Source: Microglena sp. YARC
Taxonomy: Eukaryota > Chlorophyta > Chlorophyceae > Chlamydomonadales > Chlamydomonadaceae
NCBI GenBank assembly: GCA_022414725.1
Contig: CM039463.1
Span: forward strand, 34,603,500 to 34,667,499
DNA length: 64,000 nt
Direction of reading: 5' to 3'
The notes beneath the pieces are model-generated. The model was not told where the DNA came from. It worked only from the letters and a program-made list of their open reading frames with translations, and made no database searches. The stretch's first letter is position 1; every line of letters starts with the position of its first letter. This document shows, piece after piece, positions 55,801-64,000 of the stretch. Position numbers and translations under genes: made by a program.

Positions 55801-58529
55801 TGGATTGGCTAGGGCACACAACAAACTTTAAGTTGCTTCAACCTCATGCCAGGTAAAAAAGTTAAGTAATTAAGTAAAGTTAAAAAAGGTAAGAAAAGAA
55901 AGTATGAGATAAGTAAGTACTACTCCAGGTCATGCTGGTGGGCTTGGTATAGCTCACTAGAACAACTCTGGGCCTTTGTGAATAATTAACAAGAGATGAA
56001 GATTTGAAGCAAGATGGATACTTACTACCTTCTGTGTAAAGTAAAGTGAAGTGAAGTGAAGTGACATGGAGTGGAGTGACGTGAAGTGACGTGACGTGAC
56101 ATGAAGTGAAGTGGAGTGAAGTGAAATAAAAGAAAAGTAAAAGAAAAGTAAAATAAAAGTAAAGAAATGTAATGTAATTTAATGTAAGGTAAGTGTGCAA
56201 GCATTTGCAAAGGGGCGCTTGCACACTTATAGGACAACTAGTCTACTTAAGGACAACAAGTAGGTACAAAGCAAGGTTACGCTTCGCTACATCTGGGCCA
56301 AGCTACATGGTGTGCGACAGAATCTTAACAGGGGACAGCTGTCTACAGTTTTCTTTTGTGTGGCGTGGTATCCAGTTTTTGATTGTGCGGCGCAGCGCAA
56401 ATTGAGCGACTTGGTGCGAACCCAGTGACATGCCGAAAGCTGGAAAACAAACTGAGGCTGTGTACACACTAGTCGAGCAGCAACTATCTGTACTAGGCCA
56501 AAATCCATTCAAAATCTGTACACCATGCTTTTTTGTTGTAATTGCCTTTCCTGTTTTGAAGGTTGGGCAAGTCCCTTCAGCCTAGTTGGCTACCCCTGGA
56601 CTATAAAATACATTCATTTGAATGCGCAGAACAATACACAGTGAACAGTGTAACGAGAGCCTAATAAAAAAGGTATAATAAATTTATATTAGAGAATCCT
56701 GGAGTACTCCCGTTGATAAGACCTTTCCTAGTCGTCTGCTGCCCATGGTGTACCAGCCCAAGCAGCAGACAGCAGTCTTATCAACACTGCACCATGTGCT
56801 TCCAGGTTGAAAGTGAGGTAAGCAAGGCAAAATACAAACATGCATCCATCCGCCAGTCCCACCTTCCTTTCTGATAAGCCACACAGTCGTAGATGTGCTG
56901 CAGTCACCACAGCCACCAGCTCTGGCGTTAGAGCCTGCCCTTCTACACACTAAAGGTTGCACAACACAGGAATACAATTAGCGTGGGGTGGGGTGGGGTG
57001 GGGTGGCGATGGGGTGGGAAGGAGTGTTGGGGTAGCCTGGGGTGGAGGGGGTGGCGATGGGGTGGGGTGGGGTAGCCTGGGGTGGAGGGGTGGCGATGGG
57101 GTGGGGTGGGGTAGCCTGGGGTGGAGGGGGTGGCGATGGGGTGGGGTGGGGTAGCCTGGGGTGGAGGGGGTGGCGATGGGGTGGGGTGGGGTAGCCTGGG
57201 GTGGAGGGGGTGGCGATGGGGTGGGGTGGGGTAGCCTGGGGTGGAGGGGGTGGCGATGGGGTGGGGTGGGGTAGCCTGGGGTGGAGGGGGTGGCGATGGG
57301 GTGGGGTGGGGTAGCCTGGGGTCGAGTGGTTGGCAATGGGGTGGGGTGGGGTAGCCTGGGGTGGAGGGGGTGGCGATGGGGTGGGGTGGGGTAGCCTGGG
57401 GTCGAGGGGGTGGCAATGGGGTGGGGTGAAGTTGAGGGGGTGGAGTAGCGTGGGGTGGAGGGGGTGGAGGGGTGGCGATAGTGGCGTTGGCTGTGGTCAT
57501 GCTGGTGAGACAAATGGGGATGGCTGCAGCCTTGGGGGTGGTGAGAAGGTGTATGTGCGCAGACAAGTTCCACACTCAATTTGATTGATCAAATAAATAA
57601 TTCAATTAGGCTAAGCTTCTTTCAGGAAGAGAGACACGGAGATCGCTTCAGACCCGCAGCACGGAAAATTATTAGAGAAGAATAAGACGAGACACCATAT
57701 TTGAGCCATTTTAACTTCTTTGTATTTTGCCCTAAATGGCCCTACAAGGCAATAGAAGCTATAAATGATATAAAAAGCACTAAAACTCTGTCCCTGGAGG
57801 AGGCCTAAAACATAAAGCTACAAAAAAACCACTTTCAGATTTGAAACAAAGCCTGCTGGACGCGTCTTAAAACTGTATCATCAGCTTTGTGTGTTCCCTG
57901 TGTATTTTCCGTGGGTATTGCATGGGGGGGCTCGGAATCGGCAGATGGTGAGCAGCCCAGAGTTGGCTGAAGAACCTTGTAAGAATTCAAATTCAAAATG
58001 ATCACCAACACTCACGTTACATGTTTTCAACAGTGCCAGCAGACAAAGAGACATCACATACTCATACAATTCACGACAACGCTACGCTCATCAGCAACAC
58101 TCACGTTACATGTTTTCAACAGTGCCAGCAGGGAAAGGACATCACATATTCATACAATTCGCAACAACGCTAAGCTTATCAGCAACACTCATGTTACACG
58201 TTTTCAACAGTGCCAGCAGACAAGAAGACGTCACAGTCATACACTTCACGACAACGCTATGCTTATCAGCAACACTCACGTTCCATGCTTTCAACAAAAC
58301 CAGTAGACACAGAGGCATCACATTCTCAAACAATTCACGACAACGCTATGTTTATCACCAACACTCACGTTACATGTTTTCAACGGTGCCAGCAGACACA
58401 GAGGCATCACATAATCACACAATTCACGACAGCGCTATGCTTATCGCTAACACTCACATTACATGTTTTCAACAGCCGTTGGAAAATAGTTGAAGCAACC
58501 TGAAGGGATGGCAGCAACATGGATGTGAA

Positions 58530-58568
<39 letters not shown>

Positions 58569-58710
58569 ACAATTAAATAAATAAATAGTACGCCTTATTA
58601 CCAGGCGTGAGGTTGGGGGGGCCAGCCCGTTTGCTTGCACTGGGGCCACCCACCAAAAACATATATGTGGACTAAAATCTTCATTTTCCATTTGTTCACA
58701 TTTTCATCAA

Positions 58711-58746
<36 letters not shown>

Positions 58747-59414
58747 AAAAAAATAGTGCAAGACCCTATCCCCAAAAGTGTGAAGGCACCCTTCTGCAGA
58801 CCCCACCACCACCACCCCTGTTCCGGAACTCACTTTACAGCCATTATCTCGGCCACCACTTAGTCTTATGGTGTCTAATTAGGCTCATTTTACAGGTGTC
58901 TTTTAGGCCTATCCATTAACTTGGTCTCGTCGCCTTTGGGAATGTCTAAAACATGAAAAATCATCATCATCATCAATGTTACATTACATTGTTTGGTGGG
59001 GCTTGGGAGTCAGGGCCCCACCCTCAGAACTCTTCAATAATCATGTCTTGAATAATCAGGTCTTTAATCAGGTCTACAATAATCAGGTTTTCAATAGGGT
59101 ATTCAATAATTAGGTTGAAACAGACGCACAGTGATGGAAAGGAAAGAGGCAGTGATCTACTACGAGGTCTTGCTCTGTACTTTGTTGTACACGAGTCGGT
59201 TAGGGCGGTGTGTGCGCATGTGTGGAGCAAGCGAGCGAGCGAGCGAGACCCAGGACCCCCCCCCCACCCCCACCACTGCCCTGAGCAGAATATGTTGAGA
59301 ATCTCTCTCCAATAGCATATATGGAGTGGCATTTAGTAGAGAAACACCCCAGTTCCACTCCCAGGTCATTCTGAGGGCTAGAAAAAGTGCCTGAAAAGTT
59401 CCTAATCTTTTGAT

Positions 59415-59452
<38 letters not shown>

Positions 59453-62400
59453 ACTTTGGAGTCCCATATCTTATGTTCTACTAGGCCAAATTAAAAAACC
59501 GGATTCTTCATCCTCTCTATCATCTCTACAAATTTAAACGATGGAGTAATTTGGTTAGAACTTGCCCCTCCCCCCCCACCCCACCCCCTTGATTTCTATT
59601 GTCATAGGCAGGCCATATTTAGCAGCATACGTGTGAACCAGGAATGTGCGGTACAGTCTGTACGGCAGCCTGCACAATTGCATGCTGTTAAACAGGTGTT
59701 TGGGGTTTAAAACATCTGTTCAACAACTACATGCTCAACCATTGATGTACATAATCAGGTGTTGAACACCCTGAACACCCGTTTAACAACCTGAACAGGG
59801 TCCGGTCTTCCATAGGGACAGTCTGTAAGCACCTAAAATATGTGGATTTATTCCCCCACCCACCTCAAAATCCAGGGACTGACCGTATGCGTACGGTTTG
59901 TAAGGTTAGCTCTACCTAACTACTTGCAGTACAGGTACTGCATACCTGAAGTGTATCTGCAGTACTTGTACTGCAGGTACAGCGTGGCCGTACGCAACTG
60001 TACGCAAATCTAATACCGTACGAAACACCGTACAGCACAACCCTGATGTGAACTAGCATCAGCTGAGGGCCACGCACAGAAAGCTCAATCAGCAAGCAAC
60101 CATTACTCAGGCAGCCAATAAGTTAAGCCCACTACATACCAAGCTGGCTTGACCGCAAAATGTCCCCTTGTTACAGCATTCCCAGCACTACCCACACTAC
60201 ATACCCACCCACCCACCCGCCTTACCCATCCACCCGCCTGTACAGCCCAAACCAACTCAACACAACCCAGACCAACACCACACCACGTAATCTGACACCA
60301 AGAACCCCCAACCGAACACAAACGAACCAGCACACACACTAGAGTAAGAATGACAAATAGAATCGTCCATTATTAGCGTCCAACACATATAAAGCCTCCA
60401 CCTTCAGCCATCTTGTAAACACAAGTTACCAAATAAAAATAACACCTGATTCACAACCAACCAGCCACCCGTAACCCACACCCACACCAGTACCATCCAG
60501 TATCACCAACCCACCCGTCCCCGCCCCGTCCAGCCAAAACACAGTCCACCCACCAACACTGCAAATTTAGGTGGTCTTCAGCACCCTTTTCTTCACCCCA
60601 TGGCCCTCCCCTCACCCAGAATGCACCCTTTCAAGCCCAATAAAAAGGGTGACAAAGACCCCCCAAATGAGCAGTGCCAACCACCCAACACGTTGAATTA
60701 ACGACCTTCATACTTATGTGTTCTTATTTACTTGCCTTGCCATTAAGCTGCTGATAAACAACATTTTTGCACAAGCTCTCGAACGCAGATGCGCCTGTCT
60801 TAGCGAGCATCTTGAAGGGCAGTCCAAAACGCTCTACTAGGGGGGACAGTCCTGGTGGTAGGTGGTGGGAGGAGGGGGGTGGGTGGGTGGTAGGAGGTGG
60901 TGGGAGGTGGTGGGAGGGGAGGTGGTAGGAGGTGGCGGGAGGAGGGTGGTGGGAGATGGTGGGAGGTGGTGGGAGGAGGGGGGGTGGTGGTGGGAGGTGG
61001 TGAGAGGTGGTGGGAGGAGGGGGAGGAGGGGGGTGAGTGAGGAGAGGTGGTGGGAGGTGTGTGGGAGGTGTGTGGAAGTGTTGTAGCTGCAATTCACACA
61101 TACACGTTTTTTCATACTACACTAGAACGCTCTACCAGGGGGGACACTTCTGGTGAGGCAAGGTGGGAGTTCTAACAATTCAGCGGATGATTTGGACTTG
61201 GGTTTTTGAAACACTTTGTAGTTCGTCGTTTGTTCCTTGAACTTGAGAATTGGGCCTGAGAACTCTGACATTTTAGCCTGAGAATCGAGAATTCTGACAA
61301 TTCCGAAAATTGTTGAAAAATCTGCCTGAAAAAGTGGGCATACGAACTATAGACTATGAGACCCAAATACAAATCATCTGCTGCATAGCTACAATAAAAA
61401 TAGTGTGCAATGCATGCAAGTCAGACTAAGGCAAGACATGGTTGTTATTTGTATGGTGGTCTGGAATAAAAATAAAAATAAAATCTTACTAAATAGCAGT
61501 ACTTGTATGAAAGTATTTATATGGAAGTATTAGTATGATATAATGATATTGGGCGAATGCAGGGAATTAACGAGTAGTGTGTTGAATATTGGGCGATGCA
61601 GGGAGTTAACAAGTATTGTGCAATGTGTGTTGGGTGTTCGGAGTTAGCAAGTAGTGTGCAGTGTGCGTTGAATACTGGGCGATGCAAGGAGCTAAGAAGT
61701 AGTCTGCAATGCATGGAAGTCAGAGTCCGGGGCCTATGCATGTGATGTGTGGGGGGGGAGTTGGGGGGTTGGAGGGTTGGGGGGTTGGGGGGTTGGGGTT
61801 GGGGGTTGGGGGGGGGGGGGGCATTATTAGCCACCATGCTGTGGGTGTTAGTGCTCAACACATTTCTTTCAGTGCCGACCCCTACCTGGAGCAAACCATA
61901 CCTTCAGCAGGTATGTATTCATTTAAAGGTGCAATGCATGAAGTCAGAGTCCGGCAATACAAAGTTGTTATATGTATGATGGCCTGGAATTAATTAAGTG
62001 TTGCTTGACCTAACTAACAGCAACAGGAGGGAGGATACGACAGGAGGGAGAACAAGGGATTTTGTTTGTCAAATCTGAAAGTGTTTTTTTCTAATTAAAT
62101 GGCTTGAGGCCTCCTCCAGAGACAGCATTTGTATAGCTTTGTATAGCTTTTCGGGCCATCTAATGTATATATATTTCCCAACCAAAGCCCGCTACATGCC
62201 ATAGACAGAATTGGTGAACTCGCTCGGCCCTACCGCTGCAAGGTGCTCAATGGCAGCGCGCAAGTCTTCCTTGCACAGCATGACAGCAGGAACAGGAAGC
62301 AGGCAGCAAATAAGAGCAGATCCCAACCAGAGCCCACTACATGGCAAGACAGAATGCATGAACTCACTTGGCTCTACCGCCGTGAGGTGCTCAATGGCAG

Positions 62401-63635
62401 CGCGCAAGTCTTCCTCGCACGACATGACAGCAGGAACAGTCGGAGCGCTGCTGCATGCGCCCACCAGCGGCATGCCACCATTGGCACCTTGAGTCGCCTC
62501 ACCACCGCTTCCATGGTTCTGTCAAGGTAGTGGTGGTGGGTGAGTGGGTGGGGGGGTGGGGGGGGGATAATGGTGGGTGGATGGATGGGTGGTGGAGAGG
62601 TCACTCATAGAATGGGGTGGATCACGCTGGGGCATCAGGTCAATCGGTTTACACTCTTTAAGAACAGTCCTGCCGCGAGACATAGGCTCAAGCAATATAC
62701 AACATTCAATATTGATCAAATAACAGTCAAAATGTTTAAAGTAAATAATTAAATAAGGCGCAAAACTATGCTCGGGTGTCTGGTCAGAGGGCATCACAAC
62801 GCTTTGAACCTGAGGGGCATCGGTCAAGTCAGCGCACTCGGAAAAGTAGTGCAGATTACAAGGGGATTGGGGTTGGGGTTAGGGTTGGGGTTAGGGAGTT
62901 GGTCGGCACTTAGCTGGTCAGCACCTGAGTTTAGGTGGTTCAGGTTTCCTAGAAGCTGCTGCTTGTGGCTGAAATGAAAAGCTATGGTTGCGCCTTCATT
63001 CAATTCATATAGATGTCACTTTAAAATCTCACAAATGGTCTCCAGCCATGAGCATGTGCATGCACCCTTACACACCAATGCACACAACATACAGAAATAC
63101 CGGCATGCATGGGAGTCACTCCAGTCTAACGCACCTCATGCGTGTTGACCCCTTGCACGATATCCACGCGGCTTGCTTCAGGTGCCCCAGCTCCAAGCCC
63201 TTCTAATATGATTGCAGACTCTGCTGGTTGTGGCTGAAGGCTGAACTCCTGTGCATCCCTCAACTCCGCAGGCTTCAGCCCCTCAGCACCATGACCACAC
63301 ACAGCACTTATGGCTGGGTCATCCAGACCCAGTCTCCCTCTAGAGGGCTTGATGAACGACAGCTCAGCAGCATTGCGGAACTGGGCCGGGGAGGAGGCAG
63401 AAGTAATCTCCTGTTGGGCTAGCGTGGAACCCTCGTACGACGCATTCGTCCGCTCGTCGCCCCCCTCCTGCTGGGGCAGGCTCAGTCTCGAGGAGCCCTT
63501 GGGCGCATTTGTTGGTGACTTCTGTATCCCGGAAGTAGGTGTTGGTGGGGGCATATCAGGAGCTACCCCTGTCGCATAACTACTGGCTGCCGCATTTGGC
63601 CTCTTGCGCGATGACCGTCTCAATCTGTCTGTCAT
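52149..63635 (-). CDS. DNA-3-methyladenine glycosylase (HhH-GPD superfamily), 9 exons
   Basis: Base-excision repair enzyme that removes alkylated purines (3-methyladenine) from DNA by cutting the N-glycosidic bond; expected in the nucleus. The nine exons sum to 1,926 nt and keep phase at all eight junctions. The core matches the MAG1/AlkA-type family in order: LRAAIEHL, PLVERFGLPF, FESLCKNVVYQQLNGK, LRLCGLSERKASYIHGLA, LTQLKGIGPWTVHMYQMF (helix-hairpin-helix with KGIG), LPTGDLSIRKALQLFF (the D after G is the catalytic Asp), WRPYRSVACYYMW. The ~167-residue N-terminus is low-complexity with a basic NLS-like RLRRSSRKRP. About 240 residues follow the domain. Intron 3 uses a GC donor. Confidence 0.9.
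52420..52650. repeat. Tandem copies of exon 9 edge with (ACATT)n
   Basis: An ~88-bp unit is tandemly repeated. It comprises CCAGTGTTACGCTCCCCTCA, GGCAATCCTCCAGGGAGG, TACAATGTGTTGGGCGG and an ATTACATTACATT tail. Units start near 52365 (the real exon edge), 52453 and 52541. Confidence 0.95.
52795..52874. repeat. (TG)n and G-run
   Basis: A TG repeat, GGTGGTGGTGG, then about 29 uninterrupted G. Confidence 0.95.
53218..53720 (-). CDS. Glycosylase exon 8 and C-terminal extension
   Basis: Phase 2 to 1, GTGTAG to GTGAGT. It opens SVACYYMWSMENG, completing WRPYRSVA.YYMW, then runs on as a low-complexity tail (LPPSASAQVLVADISMQGRS and beyond). If the donor is ignored a stop follows after two codons. 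Confidence 0.85.
53740..54135. repeat. ~36-bp minisatellite (CAAATTTGATTCAAAGCATA)
   Basis: About ten units of TTCAAATTTGATTCAAAGCA and TAGAACATAGAACAC in glycosylase intron 7. Confidence 0.95.
54168..54295 (-). repeat. Dispersed repeat (GACGCGTCGC family)
   Basis: Contains ACACGTCGCAAATTGAG, CCAGTGCGACGCGCTGCC and TTTCTGACTAGTTTAGCCAG, shared with 16186-16365 and 55308-55445. Confidence 0.6.
54455..54490. repeat. G-homopolymer tract
   Basis: More than 30 G with one A. Similar 30-40 bp G or C runs occur at 58711-58744 and 59417-59450. Confidence 0.9.
55047..55209 (-). CDS. Glycosylase exon 7 (catalytic)
   Basis: Phase 1 to 2, TTGCAG to GTGAGG. It reads WTVHMYQMFVGGRPDCLPTG, then DLSIRKALQLFFDLP and LTQNWRPYR. 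It contains the catalytic Asp in PTGDL. Confidence 0.95.
55308..55445 (+). repeat. Dispersed repeat (GACGCGTCGC family)
   Basis: GTGTGACGCGTGGCAAATAG, then CAGTGCGACGCACTGCCCCC and GGCTAGTTTAGCCAGACCCA. Sits in glycosylase intron 6. Confidence 0.6.
55490..55622. repeat. (GGCACA)n repeat
   Basis: Imperfect hexamer repeat (GCATAGGCACATGCACAGGC) ending just before the exon 6 donor. Confidence 0.85.
55654..55774 (-). CDS. Glycosylase exon 6
   Basis: Phase 0 to 1, GACAG to GTAAGT. It reads ASYIHGLAAAFSSGLLTDAV, then EEEMQTCLTQLKGIG: the first half of the helix-hairpin-helix. Confidence 0.95.
56036..56190. repeat. (AAGTG)n / (AAAAGTAA)n repeat
   Basis: GTGAAGTGAAGTGAAGTGAC grades into AAAAGAAAAGTAAAA. 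Confidence 0.85.
56863..56949 (-). CDS. Glycosylase exon 5
   Basis: Acceptor CCTTTAG, donor GTGGGA. It reads CVEGQALTPELVAVVTAAHL, then RLCGLSERK. The LTPE and LR..GLS.RK blocks are characteristic of the family. Confidence 0.85.
56980..57480. repeat. 40-bp minisatellite in glycosylase intron 4
   Basis: About ten units of GTGGAGGGGGTGGCGATGGG and GTGGGGTGGGGTAGCCTGGG, immediately upstream (on the coding strand) of exon 5. Confidence 0.95.
57725..57850 (+). repeat. Dispersed repeat (AAAGCACTAAAACTCTGTCCC family)
   Basis: Matches 7599-7712 through to CCACTTTCAGATTTGAAA. Confidence 0.65.
57995..58485. repeat. ~89-bp tandem repeat, 5-6 copies
   Basis: Units carry AACACTCACGTTACATGTTT, TCAACAGTGCCAGCAGAC and AATTCACGACAACGCTATGC. 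They start near 58008, 58097, 58185, 58273, 58361 and 58449. Confidence 0.95.
58520..58660 (+). repeat. (AAAT)n and GAGGCGTGAGG-family repeat
   Basis: (AAAT)n at 58528-58587 is followed directly by TACGCCTTATTACCAGGCGT, then GGCCAGCCCGTTTGCTTGCA. The same order, AAATA repeat then family member, is at 18575-18632. Confidence 0.75.
59032..59115. repeat. ~14-bp AT-rich tandem repeat
   Basis: CAATAATCAGGTCTTTAATCA-type units repeated five to six times. Confidence 0.7.
59631..59669 (-). CDS. Glycosylase exon 4 (39 nt, tentative)
   Basis: Bounded by TTGTGCAG and GTATGC, phase 0 to 0. It reads AAVQTVPHIPGSH, which supplies the AA..T expected after QQL.GK and keeps phase into exon 5. It is short, so other choices are possible. 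Confidence 0.55.
60736..60851 (-). CDS. Glycosylase exon 3
   Basis: Phase 1 to 0. It reads LSPLVERFGLPFKMLAKTGA, then FESLCKNVVYQQLNGK, the family signature VYQQL.GKAA. It ends AAG|GCAAGT, a GC donor. Confidence 0.9.
60855..61085. repeat. GGTGGGAGGTGGT tandem repeat
   Basis: Purine-rich on the + strand, which makes a long polypyrimidine tract just before the exon 3 acceptor on the coding strand. Confidence 0.9.
61120..61158 (-). other. Intronic copy of glycosylase exon 3 start
   Basis: AACGCTCTACCAGGGGGGAC, then ACTTCTGGTGAGG, parallels AACGCTCTACTAGGGGGGAC, then AGTCCTGGTGGTAGG at 60828-60860, the real exon 3 start and acceptor. Confidence 0.75.
61545..61720. repeat. ~55-bp tandem repeat (GGGCGATGCAGGGAGTTAAC)
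   Basis: Four diverged units in glycosylase intron 2. A GGGGGTTGGGG tract follows at 61749-61822. Confidence 0.7.
62065..62160 (-). repeat. Dispersed repeat (AAAGCACTAAAACGCTGTCCC family), inverted copy
   Basis: TTTGTCAAATCTGAAAGTG, then GAGGCCTCCTCCAGAGACAG and TATAGCTTTTCGGGCC is the reverse complement of the 7599 and 57725 copies. Confidence 0.6.
62195..62320 (-). other. Intronic copy of glycosylase exon 2 end and donor
   Basis: GCTCAATGGCAGCGCGCAAG and flanking bases (62248-62267) repeat 62391-62410, with the ACTCGCTCGG donor edge (donor weakened to GCGAGT). The copy extends about 50 bp into the intron (AGCCCGCTACATGCC against AGCCCACTACATGGC). Confidence 0.85.
62368..62518 (-). CDS. 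Glycosylase exon 2
   Basis: Phase 0 to 1, TTGACAG to GTGAGT. It reads NHGSGGEATQGANGGMPLVG, then MSCEEDLRAAIEHLTAVEP. The AIEHL..VEP helix begins the HhH-GPD fold. Confidence 0.85.
63135..63635 (-). CDS. Glycosylase exon 1
   Basis: 501 nt. The ATG at 63635 gives MTDRLRRSSRKRPNAAASSY, and the exon ends IVQGVNTHE at a GTGCGT donor. An in-frame upstream extension exists but lacks a better start. Disordered, with a likely nuclear localisation signal. Confidence 0.8.
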
Positions 63636-64000
63636 TGCCACCTGGCAATAGATACAGCCAAATTTCGCGATAAAATACTGTATGAGTGGGAAAGGACGAT
63701 AGCGCAAGTTGGGACAGTGGAGAATCGGTGGGAACTCCCTCCTCTCAGTATAGTGTACGGCAGTTGAAGTACATGTACGGCAGAATCTATACTATTGATA
63801 TCAGGGCCCCCTGACCATCGCCATCGTCCGCAACAATCGGAACCATGCCTGATGTTCCATGCTATTGTAGCATTCCACGACCGAAGCTCCTACAACGCAT
63901 TAATCTCCCCAGCGCGCTCTGTACAGCCTACCCCGCACAGTCTACAGTTTACAGTCGACAGTCTACTTATCTACAGTCAACAGCCCCCCAGAAACCCTAA
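63636..64000 (-). other. 5' flank of the glycosylase gene
   Basis: No gene recognised. A short direct repeat (GTACGGCAG at 63757 and 63776) lies about 120-145 bp upstream of the start codon, and ACAGTCTAC-type repeats lie at 63930-63980. No clear TATA box. Confidence 0.3.

Noticed and set aside
57503..57530. Alternative glycosylase exon 4 (AAAIPICLT)
   Set aside because: It would need an AAG acceptor and a poor GC donor, and it breaks phase with the better exon 5 start; the 59631-59669 candidate is cleaner.
62865..62900. Interstitial telomere (GGGTTA-like) repeat
   Set aside because: Only three or four imperfect GGGGTTAGGGTTGGGG units; too short to call.

Overview
This is a stretch of nuclear DNA from an intron-rich eukaryote. 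The best fit is a green alga of prasinophyte type (Pyramimonadales-like, for example Cymbomonas). That rests on the protein families, the very long repeat-filled introns and the moderate base composition; volvocine genomes are much richer in GC. The organism is an inference and no marker gene proves it. No bacterial-style operon, CRISPR array, rRNA gene or intact tRNA gene was seen.

Layout. (1) 1-441: 3' end of a non-LTR retrotransposon, then degenerate tandem repeats and a ~850-bp TG microsatellite. (2) 2946 to at least 41742, + strand: one giant gene, rebuilt here as 31 exons from splice sites and codon phase. It encodes a signal peptide, a ~830-residue Pro/Ser/Leu stalk, Ig-like (DUF5011-type) and Cys-rich modules, a polycystin extracellular domain, a PKD-type channel membrane region, and a ~1,600-residue low-complexity cytoplasmic tail. 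The whole protein would be about 4,100 residues. It resembles algal polycystin-family proteins, and the Hyp-rich stalk plus channel recalls proteins proposed to anchor flagellar mastigonemes. (3) 42210-50240: a transposon island holding two degenerate LINE remnants and a Ty1/copia element on the minus strand. The copia element has 100-bp identical LTRs, no gag, and a frameshift in RNase H. (4) 63635 down to 52149, minus strand: a nine-exon gene (1,926 nt, 641 codons plus stop) for a DNA-3-methyladenine glycosylase of the HhH-GPD family, with long N- and C-terminal extensions. The two genes converge on the transposon island.

The introns are the unusual part. Almost every one is filled with minisatellites or microsatellites (periods 2-90 bp) and with several dispersed short repeat families. 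In addition, many introns carry diverged partial copies of the neighbouring exon's edge, splice site included. This occurs in both genes and looks like a general way in which introns grow here.

Limits: exon structures were derived by eye from GT/GC-AG sites, phase continuity and protein family expectation; no transcript evidence was available. The reading frame through the 2.5-kb pyrimidine stalk and the 3' end of the giant gene are unresolved.
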